This document shows positions 5,776-6,041 of a stretch of DNA of 6,041 bases, one piece after another. The stretch is from an uncultured Bacteroidota bacterium. GTDB lineage: Bacteria > Bacteroidota > Bacteroidia > Chitinophagales > Chitinophagaceae. Numbering within the stretch: position 1 is the stretch's first letter; each line of letters begins with the position of its first letter. A program made the translations under genes and the position numbers. The stretch is from positions 1 through 6,041 of the forward strand of contig CAIJZF010000298.1 in the NCBI GenBank assembly GCA_903825095.1, given 5' to 3'. The notes under the pieces were generated by a model, which searched no databases, was not told where the DNA came from, and saw only the letters and a program-made list of their open reading frames with translations.

Positions 5776-5802
5776 TTTTTACCTTGATTTTCAAGATAAA
5801 AA
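5776..5802. repeat. AT-rich imperfect inverted repeat between hpf and the tRNA operon
   Basis: TTTTTA-C-CTTGA (5776-5787) pairs with TCAAG-A-TAAAAA (5791-5802) around a TTT loop: 11 base pairs with a single C/A mismatch. It ends about 11 bp before the -33 box of the tRNA promoter. No T-run follows on the + strand, so it is not a standard + strand terminator. It could be a regulator-binding or structural element upstream of a strong promoter. The rest of 5720-5813 shows no ORF or other signal. Confidence 0.45.
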
Positions 5803-5813
5803 CTGCCCTAAAA

Positions 5814-5844
5814 TTTTGATAAATAAAGATTTCCATTACCTTTG
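5814..5844 (+). promoter_or_regulatory. Promoter of the tRNA operon
   Basis: TTTTG at 5814-5818, an 18-nt spacer and TACCTTTG at 5837-5844 form a full match to the Bacteroidota -33/-7 promoter, 35 bp before tRNA-Thr. Transcription should begin near 5848-5850, inside the palindrome at 5847-5863. Confidence 0.8.
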
Positions 5845-5846
5845 CC

Positions 5847-5863
5847 ATCCCAAAATTTGGGAT
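5847..5863 (+). promoter_or_regulatory. Perfect palindrome at the expected tRNA transcription start
   Basis: ATCCCAAAATTTGGGAT is a perfect inverted repeat of 8-bp arms around one central base. It begins 2 bp after the -7 element, so it covers the predicted transcription start. It could be an operator for a dimeric repressor, or the 5' end of the precursor could fold into a short hairpin (7 bp with a 3-nt loop) used in processing. The palindrome is plain in the sequence; the function is unknown. Confidence 0.5.
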
Positions 5864-5879
5864 AGTTCTTTTATGTCTT

Positions 5880-5952
5880 GCCGGAATAGCTCAGTTGGTA
5901 GAGCAGCTGATTTGTAATCAGCAGGTCGCGGGTTCGAGTCCCATTTCCGGCT
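5880..5952 (+). tRNA. tRNA-Thr (anticodon UGU)
   Basis: This 73-nt sequence folds as a cloverleaf. Acceptor GCCGGAA (5880-5886) pairs with TTCCGGC (5945-5951), with discriminator T5952. The D stem is GCTC/GAGC. The anticodon stem GCTGA/TCAGC holds loop TTTGTAA with anticodon TGT at 5913-5915, which reads ACA (and probably other ACN codons). The variable loop is AGGTC and the T loop TTCGAGT. The T stem GCGGG/CCCAT contains one C-A mismatch (5929 with 5943). CCA is not encoded and must be added enzymatically. It is the first gene of the tRNA operon. Confidence 0.96.
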
Positions 5953-5964
5953 CAGTTAAATTAG

Positions 5965-6041
<77 letters not shown>

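Overview
The window looks like a housekeeping stretch of a Bacteroidota chromosome, probably Chitinophagaceae or a relative. The base composition is AT-rich. Several genes are preceded by matches to the Bacteroidota sigma factor consensus (TTTG or TTG, about 19 nt, then TAnnTTTG). Most starts lack a Shine-Dalgarno (SD) sequence, and the order rpsU - xer recombinase - hpf - tRNA-Thr - tRNA-Tyr is one I associate with this phylum. The taxonomic placement is inference; no rRNA or other marker was available.

Layout. Bases 1-145 hold the last 47 codons of an SGNH/GDSL-type hydrolase on the + strand. tyrS (tyrosyl-tRNA synthetase) follows on the - strand and converges on it with only 2 bp between stop codons. 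A 52-bp divergent region separates tyrS from a small RDD-family membrane protein gene (1484-1888, +). Next come hscA (Hsp70 chaperone for Fe-S cluster assembly, 1978-3843), rpsU (ribosomal protein bS21, 3915-4112) with a strong promoter, a strong SD and an intrinsic terminator, then a Xer-type tyrosine recombinase (4248-5147) and hpf (hibernation promoting factor, 5348-5647) with its own terminator. The right end is a tRNA operon: a well-formed promoter, tRNA-Thr(UGU), then tRNA-Tyr(GUA) cut off by the window end in its acceptor stem.

Function. Most of the genes serve translation: tRNA charging (tyrS), tRNAs, a small-subunit protein (bS21) and ribosome hibernation (HPF). TyrRS and its substrate tRNA-Tyr are both encoded here. 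HscA serves Fe-S protein maturation, and the Xer recombinase probably resolves chromosome dimers.

I found no CRISPR array, insertion sequence, prophage, toxin-antitoxin pair or recognisable defence system, and no clear case for an undescribed multi-gene system. The signals most worth following are regulatory: an SD that stands out at rpsU, a perfect 7-bp inverted repeat flush against the xer start codon, a palindrome at the expected start of the tRNA transcript, and a run of three inverted repeats upstream of hpf.
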